Assembly (NCBI RefSeq): GCF_002909255.1
Contig: NZ_PIOB01000001.1
Coordinates: 1,178,001 to 1,242,000, forward strand
Direction of reading: 5' to 3'
From: Arenibacter hampyeongensis
Lineage (GTDB): Bacteria > Bacteroidota > Bacteroidia > Flavobacteriales > Flavobacteriaceae
Length of the DNA stretch: 64,000 nucleotides
The translations under genes were made by a program, and so were the position numbers. Of this stretch, positions 1 through 9,700 are shown one piece after another. The notes under the pieces were generated by a model that was not told the DNA's origin, ran no database searches, and saw nothing but the letters and a program-made list of their open reading frames with translations. Positions within the stretch are counted from its first letter, which is position 1. Each line of letters starts with the position of its first letter.

Positions 1-43
1 ATATCCAATAATTTTTGATATTACGGAGTATTTATGAAATTCT

Positions 44-1423
44 ATGGGAAAACTACACGTTTATATTATCTTGGTTTTTGTGATTTTGTATTTTCAATCG
101 GTTGCCGGGCAGTCCTTGGAAATAAGCGAAAATGGAAGGCACATTGTAAAGGCCGATGGCACGCCTTTTTTCTATTTGGGCGATACGGCTTGGGAGCTAT
201 TCCACAGACTGGACATTAAGGAGGCGGACTATTATCTTAAAAATCGTGCTGATAAGGGTTTTACCGTTATTCAAGCAGTTGTTTTGTCTGAACTGAACGG
301 TATAACCGACCCCAATGCCAATGGTGACCTGCCTTTATTTAACAAGGACCCTAAAAGACCCAATGAGGCTTATTTTAAACATGTGGATGCCATAGTGGAT
401 AAGGCCAGTTCGCTGGGGCTGGTCATTGGAATGCTTCCCACATGGGGTAGTTATTGGAGTTCCCTGAGTGAAAAGGATATTATTTTTAACCCTGAAAGTG
501 CCAAGGAATTTGGATTGTTTTTAGGGAAAAGATATAAGGGAAAGCCTATTATTTGGATCTTAGGTGGGGATCGGAATATTAGAACGGACAATGATAGGAA
601 AATCGTGGAAGCAATGGCAGAGGGAATTAGGCAGGGGTGTAATGGACAACAGCTTATCACCTTCCATCCCAGGGGTCCTGGAATGTCTTCGGAATATTTT
701 CATGATGCCGAATGGCTGGATTTTAATATGTATCAATCCTCACACGGTCAACATGGGCATGACAACGGACTTTATGCAGAGCATGATTATGCCCTAGAGA
801 CCACAAAACCAACCTTAGACGGGGAACCGAGATATGAAGGCATACCGGTGGGGTTTTATTTTAAAGGGACCGACCCTATGGATCGTTTTGACGATTACGA
901 TGTTAGGCAGGCTGCCTATTGGTCTGTTTTTTCCGGGGCTTGCGGACATACCTATGGGAACAATAATATTTGGCAGATGTACACACCCGATCATAGGCCA
1001 ATTATTGGGGCCACAATACCTTGGAAAGATGCCTTGGATCATCCTGGGGCATATCAAATGAAACATCTTAGAACCTTAATGGAGGCGCGTTCCTTTTCCA
1101 AATTGGCACCTAAACCGGAGATGATCATGAATAGTATGGAAAAAAATGGCGAACCCGTTAGGGCAGTATTGGCCTCTGATTCATCTTTTGCGATGATCTA
1201 TTCGCCCAGAGGAAAGGCCTTTGCTGTTGACAAAGGAATGGTTTCGGGATCAAATAAAAAGGCCATTTGGTACGACCCAAGATATGGAGTGTCATATCAT
1301 TTGAGCACCTCGGACACGGATGGTATCCAGACCTATAAGCCTCCCACTTCGGGAAGAGGTCAGGATTGGATCCTCATCTTGGAAAACGCTGACCTTAATT
1401 TATCCATGCCAGGTTTCCATTGA
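44..1423 (+). CDS. GH140-like (DUF4038) secreted glycoside hydrolase
   Basis: Predicted exported glycosidase of 459 residues. Residues 1-22 form a signal peptide ending in VAGQ. Residues 25-345 match the DUF4038/apiosidase-like TIM barrel: GDTAWELFHRL near the N-terminus, WILGGDRN near residue 176 and LDGEPRYEG near residue 260. The Asp and Glu in those last two motifs are the likely catalytic pair by analogy with GH140. Residues 370-455 look like the beta-sandwich (putative collagen-binding) domain that normally follows. The start is fixed because an in-frame TGA lies at 35-37; the ATG at 34 is in another frame. GH140 members cleave apiose in rhamnogalacturonan II, but the wider family is mixed, so the substrate is unknown. 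It probably belongs to a locus left of the window. Family call firm, substrate open. Confidence 0.85.
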   Translation: MGKLHVYIILVFVILYFQSVAGQSLEISENGRHIVKADGTPFFYLGDTAWELFHRLDIKEADYYLKNRADKGFTVIQAVVLSELNGITDPNANGDLPLFNKDPKRPNEAYFKHVDAIVDKASSLGLVIGMLPTWGSYWSSLSEKDIIFNPESAKEFGLFLGKRYKGKPIIWILGGDRNIRTDNDRKIVEAMAEGIRQGCNGQQLITFHPRGPGMSSEYFHDAEWLDFNMYQSSHGQHGHDNGLYAEHDYALETTKPTLDGEPRYEGIPVGFYFKGTDPMDRFDDYDVRQAAYWSVFSGACGHTYGNNNIWQMYTPDHRPIIGATIPWKDALDHPGAYQMKHLRTLMEARSFSKLAPKPEMIMNSMEKNGEPVRAVLASDSSFAMIYSPRGKAFAVDKGMVSGSNKKAIWYDPRYGVSYHLSTSDTDGIQTYKPPTSGRGQDWILILENADLNLSMPGFH

Positions 1424-1824
1424 TGCTTGGTGAAGTTTATTGGGAGTCCCTGGAATTTACCAAGGAGAACAGATGATGGTGTAGTTTTTTAGATTGAGAG
1501 TTAAGGGTCTTTTACCTTCCATTTATTAGTGTTGTCGGCTAGACCGTTAGCCTAGAAATGATCGTCACTTTTGATTCTGAAATAAAAAATGTACGGTTGC
1601 CACAATCTGGTGCTTAGTCATTCGCTCAGGATTTCAAAGGCACGGATAATGTAGCTATCCACTGTTTTTATTCAGATGTTGCGGTATTCTGAGATTTCGG
1701 TACAGGTAAGACCTTCCTTAACATCCACTACTGTTAGCAACCTTACTTTGTCGACTACGGCCGGCTCAGGCCTAATAAGCAGCCTAAGAAACCATGGTCA
1801 CGCTAAGTTTGAGGGTTTATTGCA
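1424..1824. other. Intergenic region with decayed sequence
   Basis: About 400 bases between convergent genes. Positions 1567-1737 hold a sigma-factor remnant, listed separately. Around 1783-1802 there is a CTAAGAAACCATGGTC segment that resembles 42139-42160 inside one of the three structured repeats. I see no intact gene. The region reads as a deletion or rearrangement scar. Confidence 0.6.
1567..1737 (-). pseudogene. Decayed C-terminus of an ECF sigma factor
   Basis: Read on the minus strand, this stretch encodes KEGLTCTEISEYRNI, then a stop, then IKTVDSYIIRAFEILSE. That is very close to KEGLTHTEISEYLNI and IKTVEGHITRAFKILTE in the sigma factor at 42734-43336, which is the sigma-70 region 4 helix-turn-helix. 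The reading frame carries an internal TGA where the intact gene has TCA (Ser). A second TGA follows at 1618-1620, after which the frame still resembles the sigma C-terminal tail down to about 1567. The N-terminal regions are missing. No FecR or SusC partner survives next to it. This is a dead paralogue of the PUL 2 regulator. Confidence 0.85.
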
Positions 1825-4800
1825 TCAATGTCCAATTTCACAAGAGCATCCCGAATGGGTTTCTCCATGCCAGTCAAAAGCAGGGGCATAGTCGTTCATT
1901 TCCCAATAAAAGGCGCTTCTAGGTTTCTCATAATTTCCAACCTCGTTCATGGTTGCCGTATCGTATAATCTACCGTTGATCATGGTATATCTTACCGAGT
2001 TGGAATTTCGAATATTTTCAAGGGGATTTTCGTCCAAAACTATCAGATCTGCCAACATTCCTACTTTTAAGGAGCCGAGCTGATCGTCCATCCCTAAATA
2101 ATCTGCCCCATTTATGGTCGCTGCTTTTAAGGCCTCCATATTTGTCATTCCGCCCTGCGCCAGCATCCAAAGCTCCCAATGCGCCCCAAGACCTTGTATT
2201 TGGCCATGTGCACCCAAATTTACCTTTATGCCTGCGTCCGACAATTTTTTGGCATTTTTGGAGACAAGGATATGACCGTTTTCATATTCTTCTAGGGGGG
2301 CCATAGTACGGTGTCTGGACCGGGAGTCTATGACACCTCTTGGTGTATATTTTAAGAGTTTTTCATCTTCCCAAACGTTGGTGGTTTGGTACCAGTAGTA
2401 TTCTCCGTTCAATCCACCGTAATTAACGATCAAGGTAGGGGTGTACCCAGTTTGGCTAGCGGCCCACAATTGTACAACGTCCTTATGCAAATTGGCGACC
2501 GAGATATTGTGCTCTATTCCGGTATGTCCGTCCAAAATCATGGACATATTATGAAAGAATGTGGAGCCCCCTTCAGGCACAACCTGAATTTCATTTTCAT
2601 GTGCGGCCTTTATAATTTGCTGCCTTTGATCTCTTCTAGGTTGGTTATAACTTTTTACTGAAAAAGCTCCGAACGCTTTGGTTCTTAAAATGGCCGAACG
2701 CGCATCCTCCAAATTGTTTACGGTAGCCTTAAAATCACCATCCGCTCCATATAAAATAGCACCAGTCGAAAAAATCCTGGGACCCACCATATTTCCTGTG
2801 CGTACCATTTCAGATTGTGAGAACACCATCTCGGTGTTTGCCGATGGATCATGTGTTGTAGTGACACCATAGGCTAGATTTGTGTAATATTGCCAGTGTT
2901 TTTGAGGGCTTAGGCCAAATCTAAAATGCCCAAGGTGTGCGTGTACATCTATTAAACCGGGCATAATGGTTTTGCCACTAACATCAATAATTTTGGCATC
3001 TGCAGGTATGCTGACAGTGTTCTTGGAACCAATGCCCGTTATTTTATTATCCTTGATGAGAATGGTACCATTTTCCAATACTTCATCATCATTCATGGTA
3101 ATGATCCTTGCTCCTGTAAAAGCAATAGTGCCCTTAGGTTTGTCCGACGCAAGGCTGAGGTTTATTTTAATGCCCAAGGTATCCATCTTAGGAATGGAAT
3201 CCGGTGCACCTTCCAAAAATAAAAACCTTTGGTTAATGGGCGTATTAAAATAGGCATCTCCAAGGGTCCAATTGAGTTTGCTGCTATTGGCGGACCAATG
3301 CAAATTAATTCCTGCATCACGTGCTACTTGGGCCACGGGGACATTGGTCGCTTTTCCGTCCAATTCAATCGTGTTCCCTGTCATTGGCAATGCTGCGATG
3401 TAGACCTTATATAAATTGGTAAACGCTATCCAATTATCATCCGGACTTGGAATCATTCTTTGCGCATATTTGGATTTTACCAATTCTCGAGCCTCCTTAC
3501 CTTCGAGGTTTACGGATTTCAGGGTTTTGGTCAGCTCTCCAAAAAGATATCCACCGGTTTGGTAATAGATCCTGCTTGCATCCTTATTGAACGCCGGAAA
3601 TTCACCTTCTTTTATGACCAATTTTTTGTTGGATTTCGAACCTGATTTTTTGAAATTACTTACTTCCAACAAATAAATTCCGGGTTCTTTTGTATTTACA
3701 TAACCCTGATGCCCGTTGCCTGCTTCTTCCCGATACACAATGAGGTTGATATCTTTAGGCGAAAAAGAAGGCTCTCTGTATATGGCTTTTTCTTCGGTTA
3801 TCTGTATAGGTTTGCTTTTGGGAGAAGTTAAATCAAGCCTTTGTATAGCTCCCATTTTTTCATCGTTCCAAGTAACATAAACCAGGTATTTGCCGTCTTT
3901 GGAAAAGGTAGGTTCAAATTCAAGGTCTGTTCCAGAAGTGAGACGCATCGCTGTGCCATTTGGAAGCGACTTTTTCCATAAGTATCCAGCGGCATTGAAA
4001 ACCAAAGTTTTACCATCGGGAGAAGTTACAGCGTTCCGAATTGCTTTTGGATTAAAGGTATCCGGGGCTGCATTGTTTTTAAATTTTAAGGCGTTTACGA
4101 TTTTATGGTTGGCGGTTGCTTCAAAAGGTATGTCGGTAACCTGAAGGGAATTAACATCAATTTTTTGGATTTTTCCTTGTGCCCAGATAATGATTGATCT
4201 ATCATCGGGGGTAAAATTGAACCCAGTGTAGGGTCCAAAGACAGCCCAGGTTTCCTGTTGGTCTTTACTCAGTTGATCGTTTATTGGCCATTCTTTTCCA
4301 GATTTAAGATCATGAAGGTAGAGTACAGTTTTCTCCCTTACCCTTTTCACAAAGGCCATTAGCTTGCCATCATGGGAAATTACGGGGCGTATTGCCCCTC
4401 CGGAGCCACCTGTTACCATTTCGGTTTCCCCATCCTCCAAGTTATATCTATTTATGACATATATCTGGCTGTTCGGGTCTTTGTTGTATTGAAAAGCACC
4501 ACCCGGATATATGTCTTCACTGTAGTATACATATTTACCATCAGGGGACGCCCAAGGTTCCCCAACATCTTGTTGGTCATTTTTCTTTTTGGTAAGTTGA
4601 ATGCCCTTGCCGCCAGATTTGTGGTACATCCAAATTTCGCCTGCTCCTAGTGAACGCGTTGAGGTAAAATGTTTTTTGCAAAAAATATAGTTTCCATCAA
4701 CGGACCATACGGCATTATTTACCAACCTAAAATCTTCCTTGGTAATTTGTTTCGCTTCAGTACCATCCGTATTCATGATCCATATATTATCTCCCCCGCC

Positions 4801-5127
4801 GGCATCACTGGTAAAGCTTATACTCTTGCCATCCGGGCTATATCTTGGTTGTACTTCAAACGCATGTCCCTCCCGTATCAAGGTAGCGGTGCCCCCGGTG
4901 ATGGGCATGGTGTAAATATCGCCCAGCATGTCAAAAACAATTTGGGTACCTTCAGGACTTACATCCAGACTCATCCAGGAACCTTCGTCCGAAGTGATGG
5001 ACACATTTTTAAATGATAGAGCGGGGTTGGACACATCCCATTTGTCTTTCTTGGTTTCTTCTTTATCCTGTGAATGGGAGGTTTGGCAAACTAGTAATAA
5101 AAGGGCGAATAGGATACTATTTTTCAT
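1825..5127 (-). CDS. TolB-like beta-propeller / amidohydrolase fusion, secreted
   Basis: Protein of 1100 residues with an N-terminal signal peptide (MKNSILFALLLLVCQTSHSQ). Residues 35-650 carry repeated PD40/TolB propeller blades, such as PRYSPDGKSISFTSDAGG and SPDGKYVYYSEDIYPGG. Residues 690-1090 are a metal-dependent amidohydrolase: MPGLIDVHAHLGHF near residue 725 supplies the HxH metal ligands, and ADLIVLDENPLENI near the C-terminus is the usual imidazolonepropionase-like closing strand. Fusions of this kind are widespread in Bacteroidota, usually annotated as amidohydrolase or peptidase-like, with unknown substrate. A periplasmic or outer-membrane location is likely. The gene stands alone, convergent with the glycosidase at 44-1423. 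The ATG at 5125-5127 is the natural start because it leads straight into the signal peptide. Confidence 0.9.
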   Translation of the reverse strand: MKNSILFALLLLVCQTSHSQDKEETKKDKWDVSNPALSFKNVSITSDEGSWMSLDVSPEGTQIVFDMLGDIYTMPITGGTATLIREGHAFEVQPRYSPDGKSISFTSDAGGGDNIWIMNTDGTEAKQITKEDFRLVNNAVWSVDGNYIFCKKHFTSTRSLGAGEIWMYHKSGGKGIQLTKKKNDQQDVGEPWASPDGKYVYYSEDIYPGGAFQYNKDPNSQIYVINRYNLEDGETEMVTGGSGGAIRPVISHDGKLMAFVKRVREKTVLYLHDLKSGKEWPINDQLSKDQQETWAVFGPYTGFNFTPDDRSIIIWAQGKIQKIDVNSLQVTDIPFEATANHKIVNALKFKNNAAPDTFNPKAIRNAVTSPDGKTLVFNAAGYLWKKSLPNGTAMRLTSGTDLEFEPTFSKDGKYLVYVTWNDEKMGAIQRLDLTSPKSKPIQITEEKAIYREPSFSPKDINLIVYREEAGNGHQGYVNTKEPGIYLLEVSNFKKSGSKSNKKLVIKEGEFPAFNKDASRIYYQTGGYLFGELTKTLKSVNLEGKEARELVKSKYAQRMIPSPDDNWIAFTNLYKVYIAALPMTGNTIELDGKATNVPVAQVARDAGINLHWSANSSKLNWTLGDAYFNTPINQRFLFLEGAPDSIPKMDTLGIKINLSLASDKPKGTIAFTGARIITMNDDEVLENGTILIKDNKITGIGSKNTVSIPADAKIIDVSGKTIMPGLIDVHAHLGHFRFGLSPQKHWQYYTNLAYGVTTTHDPSANTEMVFSQSEMVRTGNMVGPRIFSTGAILYGADGDFKATVNNLEDARSAILRTKAFGAFSVKSYNQPRRDQRQQIIKAAHENEIQVVPEGGSTFFHNMSMILDGHTGIEHNISVANLHKDVVQLWAASQTGYTPTLIVNYGGLNGEYYWYQTTNVWEDEKLLKYTPRGVIDSRSRHRTMAPLEEYENGHILVSKNAKKLSDAGIKVNLGAHGQIQGLGAHWELWMLAQGGMTNMEALKAATINGADYLGMDDQLGSLKVGMLADLIVLDENPLENIRNSNSVRYTMINGRLYDTATMNEVGNYEKPRSAFYWEMNDYAPAFDWHGETHSGCSCEIGH

Positions 5128-5679
5128 GGGAGGTAGTTCTTGTAAAATAATGTTCTGAGATTAGGTTGATAATAAAAATTTAAAGATAGCACTTTGAATT
5201 ACATTGCCATATGCCAATGCGGCTCTGATCTTGTGGAGGGGAAAGTTTGAATAGGTACTCCGAGGTTGGAGATTTAGTGAAAAATGTTCCTGAATATTGG
5301 AATCCTTTTCATTTTAGCCATAACTAAATTACAGCATCCCCTTTGGTGAAAAATTGCTCTTTTGTTTATATTGGCTGGCAAAATATATGATGGAGTGTGG
5401 CCAGTTATTGGCTTGATTCAAAATTTAACACCCCAATTATTCCAATAAGAGGTGGGTTACTATATTTGGAGTAAAACCTTATCATTGCAGTTTATGAATC
5501 AAAAATTTAAACTTCCCCCGATTTTGAATCCCATAAGGTATTTAGTTCATTCAATTACACTCATAAAACAGGATAATTATTAAATAGAAATCTGATTCTT
5601 ACAAAATGAATTTGGCATATTGGAAAGTACAAATATCAAAATTCGAAGTATCTTACCACCCAAATAAAAACAAAACCAT
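5128..5679. other. Intergenic region, no gene seen
   Basis: About 550 AT-rich bases between divergent genes. They should contain the promoters for the amidohydrolase (minus) and the small membrane protein (plus). I found no RNA gene, convincing terminator or coding remnant here. Confidence 0.5.
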
Positions 5680-5925
5680 TTGAATATATTCGAAATTATT
5701 GGGTGGACAGGTTCTGCGCTTTTTATTATTTCTTACTTCCTTTTAAGTATTAATAGGCTTAATGCAAATAGTGCTATTTACCAATTGATGAATGTGGCAG
5801 GAGGTTTATGTTTGGTTATTTGTGCATACGACACGCAGGACAGGCCTAACCTTTTTACCAACCTTATCTGGATGTTTATTGGGGTTTATGCTACCATCAA
5901 AATTATAAATAGGAAAAAGGGTTAA
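5680..5925 (+). CDS. Small CBU_0592-type membrane protein
   Basis: An 81-residue integral membrane protein with about three hydrophobic segments: residues 5-24 (IGWTGSALFIISYFLL), 33-50 and 58-76. The layout and the opening GWTGSALFIISYFLLS resemble the small CBU_0592-like family, whose function is unknown. The start is a TTG, since no ATG fits in frame. The stop lies 2 bases before the stop codon of the convergent TetR gene. The protein has no evident link to the neighbouring PUL. Confidence 0.7.
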   Translation: MNIFEIIGWTGSALFIISYFLLSINRLNANSAIYQLMNVAGGLCLVICAYDTQDRPNLFTNLIWMFIGVYATIKIINRKKG

Positions 5926-5927
5926 AA

Positions 5928-6536
5928 TTAGGATTTGATTGGGCTATTAAATTGGAGCATTTCAATGGCAGCCTCCTTGTACTTTTTCAGCTTATAATCA
6001 TACTCGTCGTTAGGTTCAAAAAGGGATAGATAGTAATAGGCCCCTTCTACCATAACAAATATTAAATCTGCCGTTTCCTTGGAACATTGGATATTGACCT
6101 CTCCATTTCTTTTGGTTTCTTCTATAACCTCCGTGAGTAATAATCTTAAATAATCATGTAATTCCTTATAGGCCAATTTTATTTTTTCATCACGAAAAAT
6201 CAATGCAAAACAGCTGTAAAACACACCGTCATCTACAAGTTCGTTCCATTCCCTGGAAAACAAATTATTTATAATGCTCACCAATCGGGATCCACTTCTT
6301 TCTTTGTTGTATTCTGAGGTGTAGAGCTTTTTATACCGTTCCAGGATAAAACTGATCAGCCCGAATAGAAGTTCGTCCTTGGATTTGAAATAATGGAGTA
6401 CCAGACTCGTGTTTACATCCATTTCAGTGGCCACCTTGGCCAAAGAAACATTCTCCAATCCTTCCTTTTGTGCCACCTTATAAAAGGCTTCGATAATTTC
6501 CGATTGCCTTTCTTTCTTTAAGCTTTTTCTTCCCAT
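5928..6536 (-). CDS. TetR/AcrR-family transcriptional regulator of PUL 1
   Basis: A 202-residue one-component repressor. The N-terminal TetR helix-turn-helix spans residues 10-56 (ENVSLAKVATEMDVNTSLVLHYFKSKDEL, split here as VSLAKVATEMDVN and LVLHYFKSK). Residues 85-185 form the ligand-binding helical domain and have the pattern of the BetI-like TetR_C_6 class (FYSCFALIFRDEK, then an AYKELHDYLRLLL helix). It is divergent from the SusC gene across a 166-base gap containing a perfect inverted repeat at 6585-6610. The inference is that it represses PUL 1 and probably itself, and is relieved by a small ligand. TetR control is unusual, since most SusCD loci use hybrid two-component, SusR-like or FecI/FecR regulators. 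Confidence 0.9.
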   Translation of the reverse strand: MGRKSLKKERQSEIIEAFYKVAQKEGLENVSLAKVATEMDVNTSLVLHYFKSKDELLFGLISFILERYKKLYTSEYNKERSGSRLVSIINNLFSREWNELVDDGVFYSCFALIFRDEKIKLAYKELHDYLRLLLTEVIEETKRNGEVNIQCSKETADLIFVMVEGAYYYLSLFEPNDEYDYKLKKYKEAAIEMLQFNSPIKS

Positions 6537-6584
6537 TAGCTGCCCAAGTTAATATAATCTTAACAATAATAATACAAAAATTTT

Positions 6585-6610
6585 AAATTGATTGGTCAAT
6601 CAATCAATTT
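6585..6610. promoter_or_regulatory. Palindromic operator, likely TetR binding site
   Basis: The arms AAATTGATTG (6585-6594) and CAATCAATTT (6601-6610) are perfect reverse complements separated by six bases (GTCAAT). The size and symmetry suit a TetR dimer. The site lies between the divergent TetR and SusC genes and overlaps a plausible -33 element for SusC. The ATTGATTG/CAATCAAT half-sites look like those reported for BetI-type repressors, which is weak support only. Confidence 0.75.
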
Positions 6611-6624
6611 ATTTTGTTACTTTG
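6592..6624 (+). promoter_or_regulatory. Candidate PUL 1 promoter
   Basis: A TTG at 6592-6594 and TTACTTTG at 6617-6624 lie 22 bases apart. This approximates the Bacteroidota -33/-7 pattern (TTG and TAnnTTTG) with one mismatch in the -7 box. The -33 falls inside the operator palindrome, which would give simple steric repression. It would leave a leader of about 75 bases before the SusC start at 6703. Confidence 0.35.
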
Positions 6625-6702
6625 GCTTTTTGTTATTCCGTATCAGGGGAATAGACGATTATTTAACCAAAACCAAATAGTTTAAATTTTTAATTCGTTT
6701 TT

Positions 6703-9700
6703 ATGAAAAAAGAAAAAAACCAACGCTTTCCCGAATGCAAGCCATTTATCAAAATCTTGATAGGTTTTGTATTTATGCTATTTATGGGACAGCACTCATT
6801 TGCCCAAAATCGGGCTATTACCGGAGTAGTATTGGACTCTGAGACCAATCAACCTTTACCTGGAGCAAGTATATTGGTGAAAGGAACAACGACAGGAGTA
6901 GTTACCGATTTTGATGGTAATTTCAGTATTGAGGTTCAGTCAGGGGAAGCCGTTCTAATTATTTCCTATGTTGGTTTTCAGCCACAGGAGGTATCGACCA
7001 GAGGCAAATCTACAGTCAATGTTTCATTGGTTCCGGATTCCCAGTCCCTGAATGAAGTAGTTGTAGTGGGGTACGGAACGCAGAAGAAAATTAATCTTTC
7101 CGGCTCAGTAGCGGTTGTGGACATGAAAAAATTGGAGGACAGGCCAATTGCAAATGTTTCACAAGGATTACAGGGCACAGTAGCCAATTTGAATATCTCC
7201 TTTGCCAATGGCGCTCCTGGAGGTACAGCTAGCATTAATATTCGGGGCTTTACCTCGATAAACGGAGGGAGCCCCTTGATCATGATTGATGGTGTGCCCT
7301 CATCGGAAGGAGATCTTACCCGTATGAATCCTAATGACATAGCCTCAATTTCGGTCTTAAAAGATGCTTCTTCTGCAGCAATTTATGGTGCTAGGGCCGC
7401 TTTTGGGGTTGTGCTCGTAACAACCAAAGAAGGAGGGCAAAGTAAGGTTACCTATTCCAATTCCTTTATATGGGGAAAACCTACCATTACGCCAGACCCG
7501 ATAACAGATCCCTACATCTTTTCTAGGTTGTTGGATACAGCAACCAATAATACGCCGTGGGATTATGTAAATTATTCAGATGAAACCTACGCATGGGCAA
7601 GAGACCGGTCCAACGATCCAACTGTACCTAATGTAAGATTGGATCCTCAAAACCCTAATAGGTGGCAATATATGGGCGATACGAATTGGAACGAGTACTT
7701 TTTTAATAGTTCTGCTTTTTCCCAAAACCACAATATTTCTATAAGCGGGAAAAAGGAAATAGTGGACCCCAATAGCGAGAAAAAGGAAGTGATAAGTTAC
7801 TATGTTTCCGGAAACCACACTCTGGAAAACGGATTAAATAGGTTGGCGGAAGATTCATGGGAGCGAAACGCCCTTAGATCAAAAGTCTCGATAACTCCTT
7901 ATAAATGGATGGATTTTGAAAACAATACCTTCTTGTCCTTTACCAATAGAAACCTACCTACCTATGGTATAACAAATATTTACAATATTCGGCCAACCGA
8001 TGTTGTGAAAAATCCGGATGGCACCTGGGCCAATTCGGATGCAGGTAGAGCCGCTGCGCGAATGATAGATGGTGGCAAAACTGCCATTACCGAAACGGGG
8101 ATTCAGACCACGAACAAATTGAATCTTTATTTATTTGACAAAGCCTTAACCCTTACTGCGGAGCATACCTTTAAAAAAGATTTTGATCGTAGACATTGGG
8201 ATGGCACTAAGTATAAAATAGGATTTGGCCCCAACGATATTAGGGAACAGGTGAGCGAGGATTATGCTTATGAGGCATTGGGAGAGAACAAATACAATGT
8301 AATTAACCTTTATGCCACGTATGCTAAAGAATTAAACAAACACAATTTTACGGCTATTGTAGGTTACAATAAGGAGGTCAATGAATTTGAATGGTTCTCG
8401 GCCAATAGGGATGATCTAATTTCATCGGATCTTCCCAACCTTGCTTTGGCTACTGGCGAGCAAACCGTTGGATGGGCCTATTCCGATTGGGCATTGAACG
8501 GTGTTTTTGGAAGGTTGAACTACATCTATAATGATCGGTATATTCTAGAGCTGAATGGTAGATATGACGGATCTTCAAGGTTCCCAAAAGAGGATAGATA
8601 TGGCTTTTTTCCATCGGTTTCGCTAGCATGGATTGCAAGCAAGGGTTTTAGTGAAGAAGTAAGCGATGTGATAAATCATTTAAAATTTAGGATATCCAGA
8701 GGCTCCTTGGGAAATCAAAATGTGGGTAATTATGGGCATATCAACACTATGTCCACAGGACAATCTGGGTATTTGATAGATGGAGAATATCCAAAAACGG
8801 TTTTCGCACCTGGATTGGGGATAAATCCAAATACCTATACTTGGGAAAAGGTGGTGACCACCAATTTCGGAGTGGACCTAGGATTCTTTGATAATTCCCT
8901 GAACCTTTCATTGGATAATTATATAAGAAATACGATAGGGATGCTCACCCCAAGCCAGGAATTACCTGGGGTGTTGGGTACAGATCCTCCTAGTGCCAAT
9001 GTTGCCGACCTTCAAACCTATGGTTGGGAATTTACCCTTGGATATAAGAACAGTCTAATTTTAGGAGGTAGCGCCTTTGATTTTGGCACTTCCTTGATTC
9101 TTTCCGACAATGAAACTACGATTACTAGATTTGACAATGACGGACAACTTTTTTCACAATGGAGAAAGGGAGCTAAAGTTGGAGAAATCTGGGGATTGGA
9201 AAATGACGGCTTCTTTAAGAACGAGGAGGAGATAGCAGCACTCGATGAATCCGCTATTGTACCCTGGGGAGCCTTATCCATTGTACCCGGATGGCCCAAA
9301 TATGTGGACCAAGACGGTGACGGCAAAATATTACGTGGTGAATCTGCGAATGACCCCAAAGACCTAAAATTAATTGGGAATTCGAGTCCAAGGTACCAAA
9401 TAGGTTTTAATATGGATATGGCCTGGAAAGGTTTTGATGTCAGCGGATTTTTACAAGGTGTTGGTAAAAGGGATTATTATCCTACCAATTACCTATTCTG
9501 GGGACCATATCAACAACCATATGCCAATATGTACGACCATCTCTTGGATTTTTACAGAGGTACTGCTGATAGCGATGCCCTAAGGGCCCAACATTCTCAA
9601 TCCTATATAGATGCCGGCTTGGCGGATGCGAATACCGATGCGGAATATCCTGTTTTACAGAGTTGGTTGGCCGATTCCAATTATGGCGCAGGGTTGGATA

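Noticed and set aside
34-219. An ATG with a better-placed GGAG upstream opening a 61-codon frame
   Set aside because: It is out of frame with the long GH140-like gene, its product has no domain, and the overlapping frame from 44 encodes a proper signal peptide and conserved barrel.
834-1061. Overlapping open frames inside the large genes on both strands
   Set aside because: They have no starts with leaders, no domains and biased composition, and they lie wholly within conserved coding sequence in another frame.
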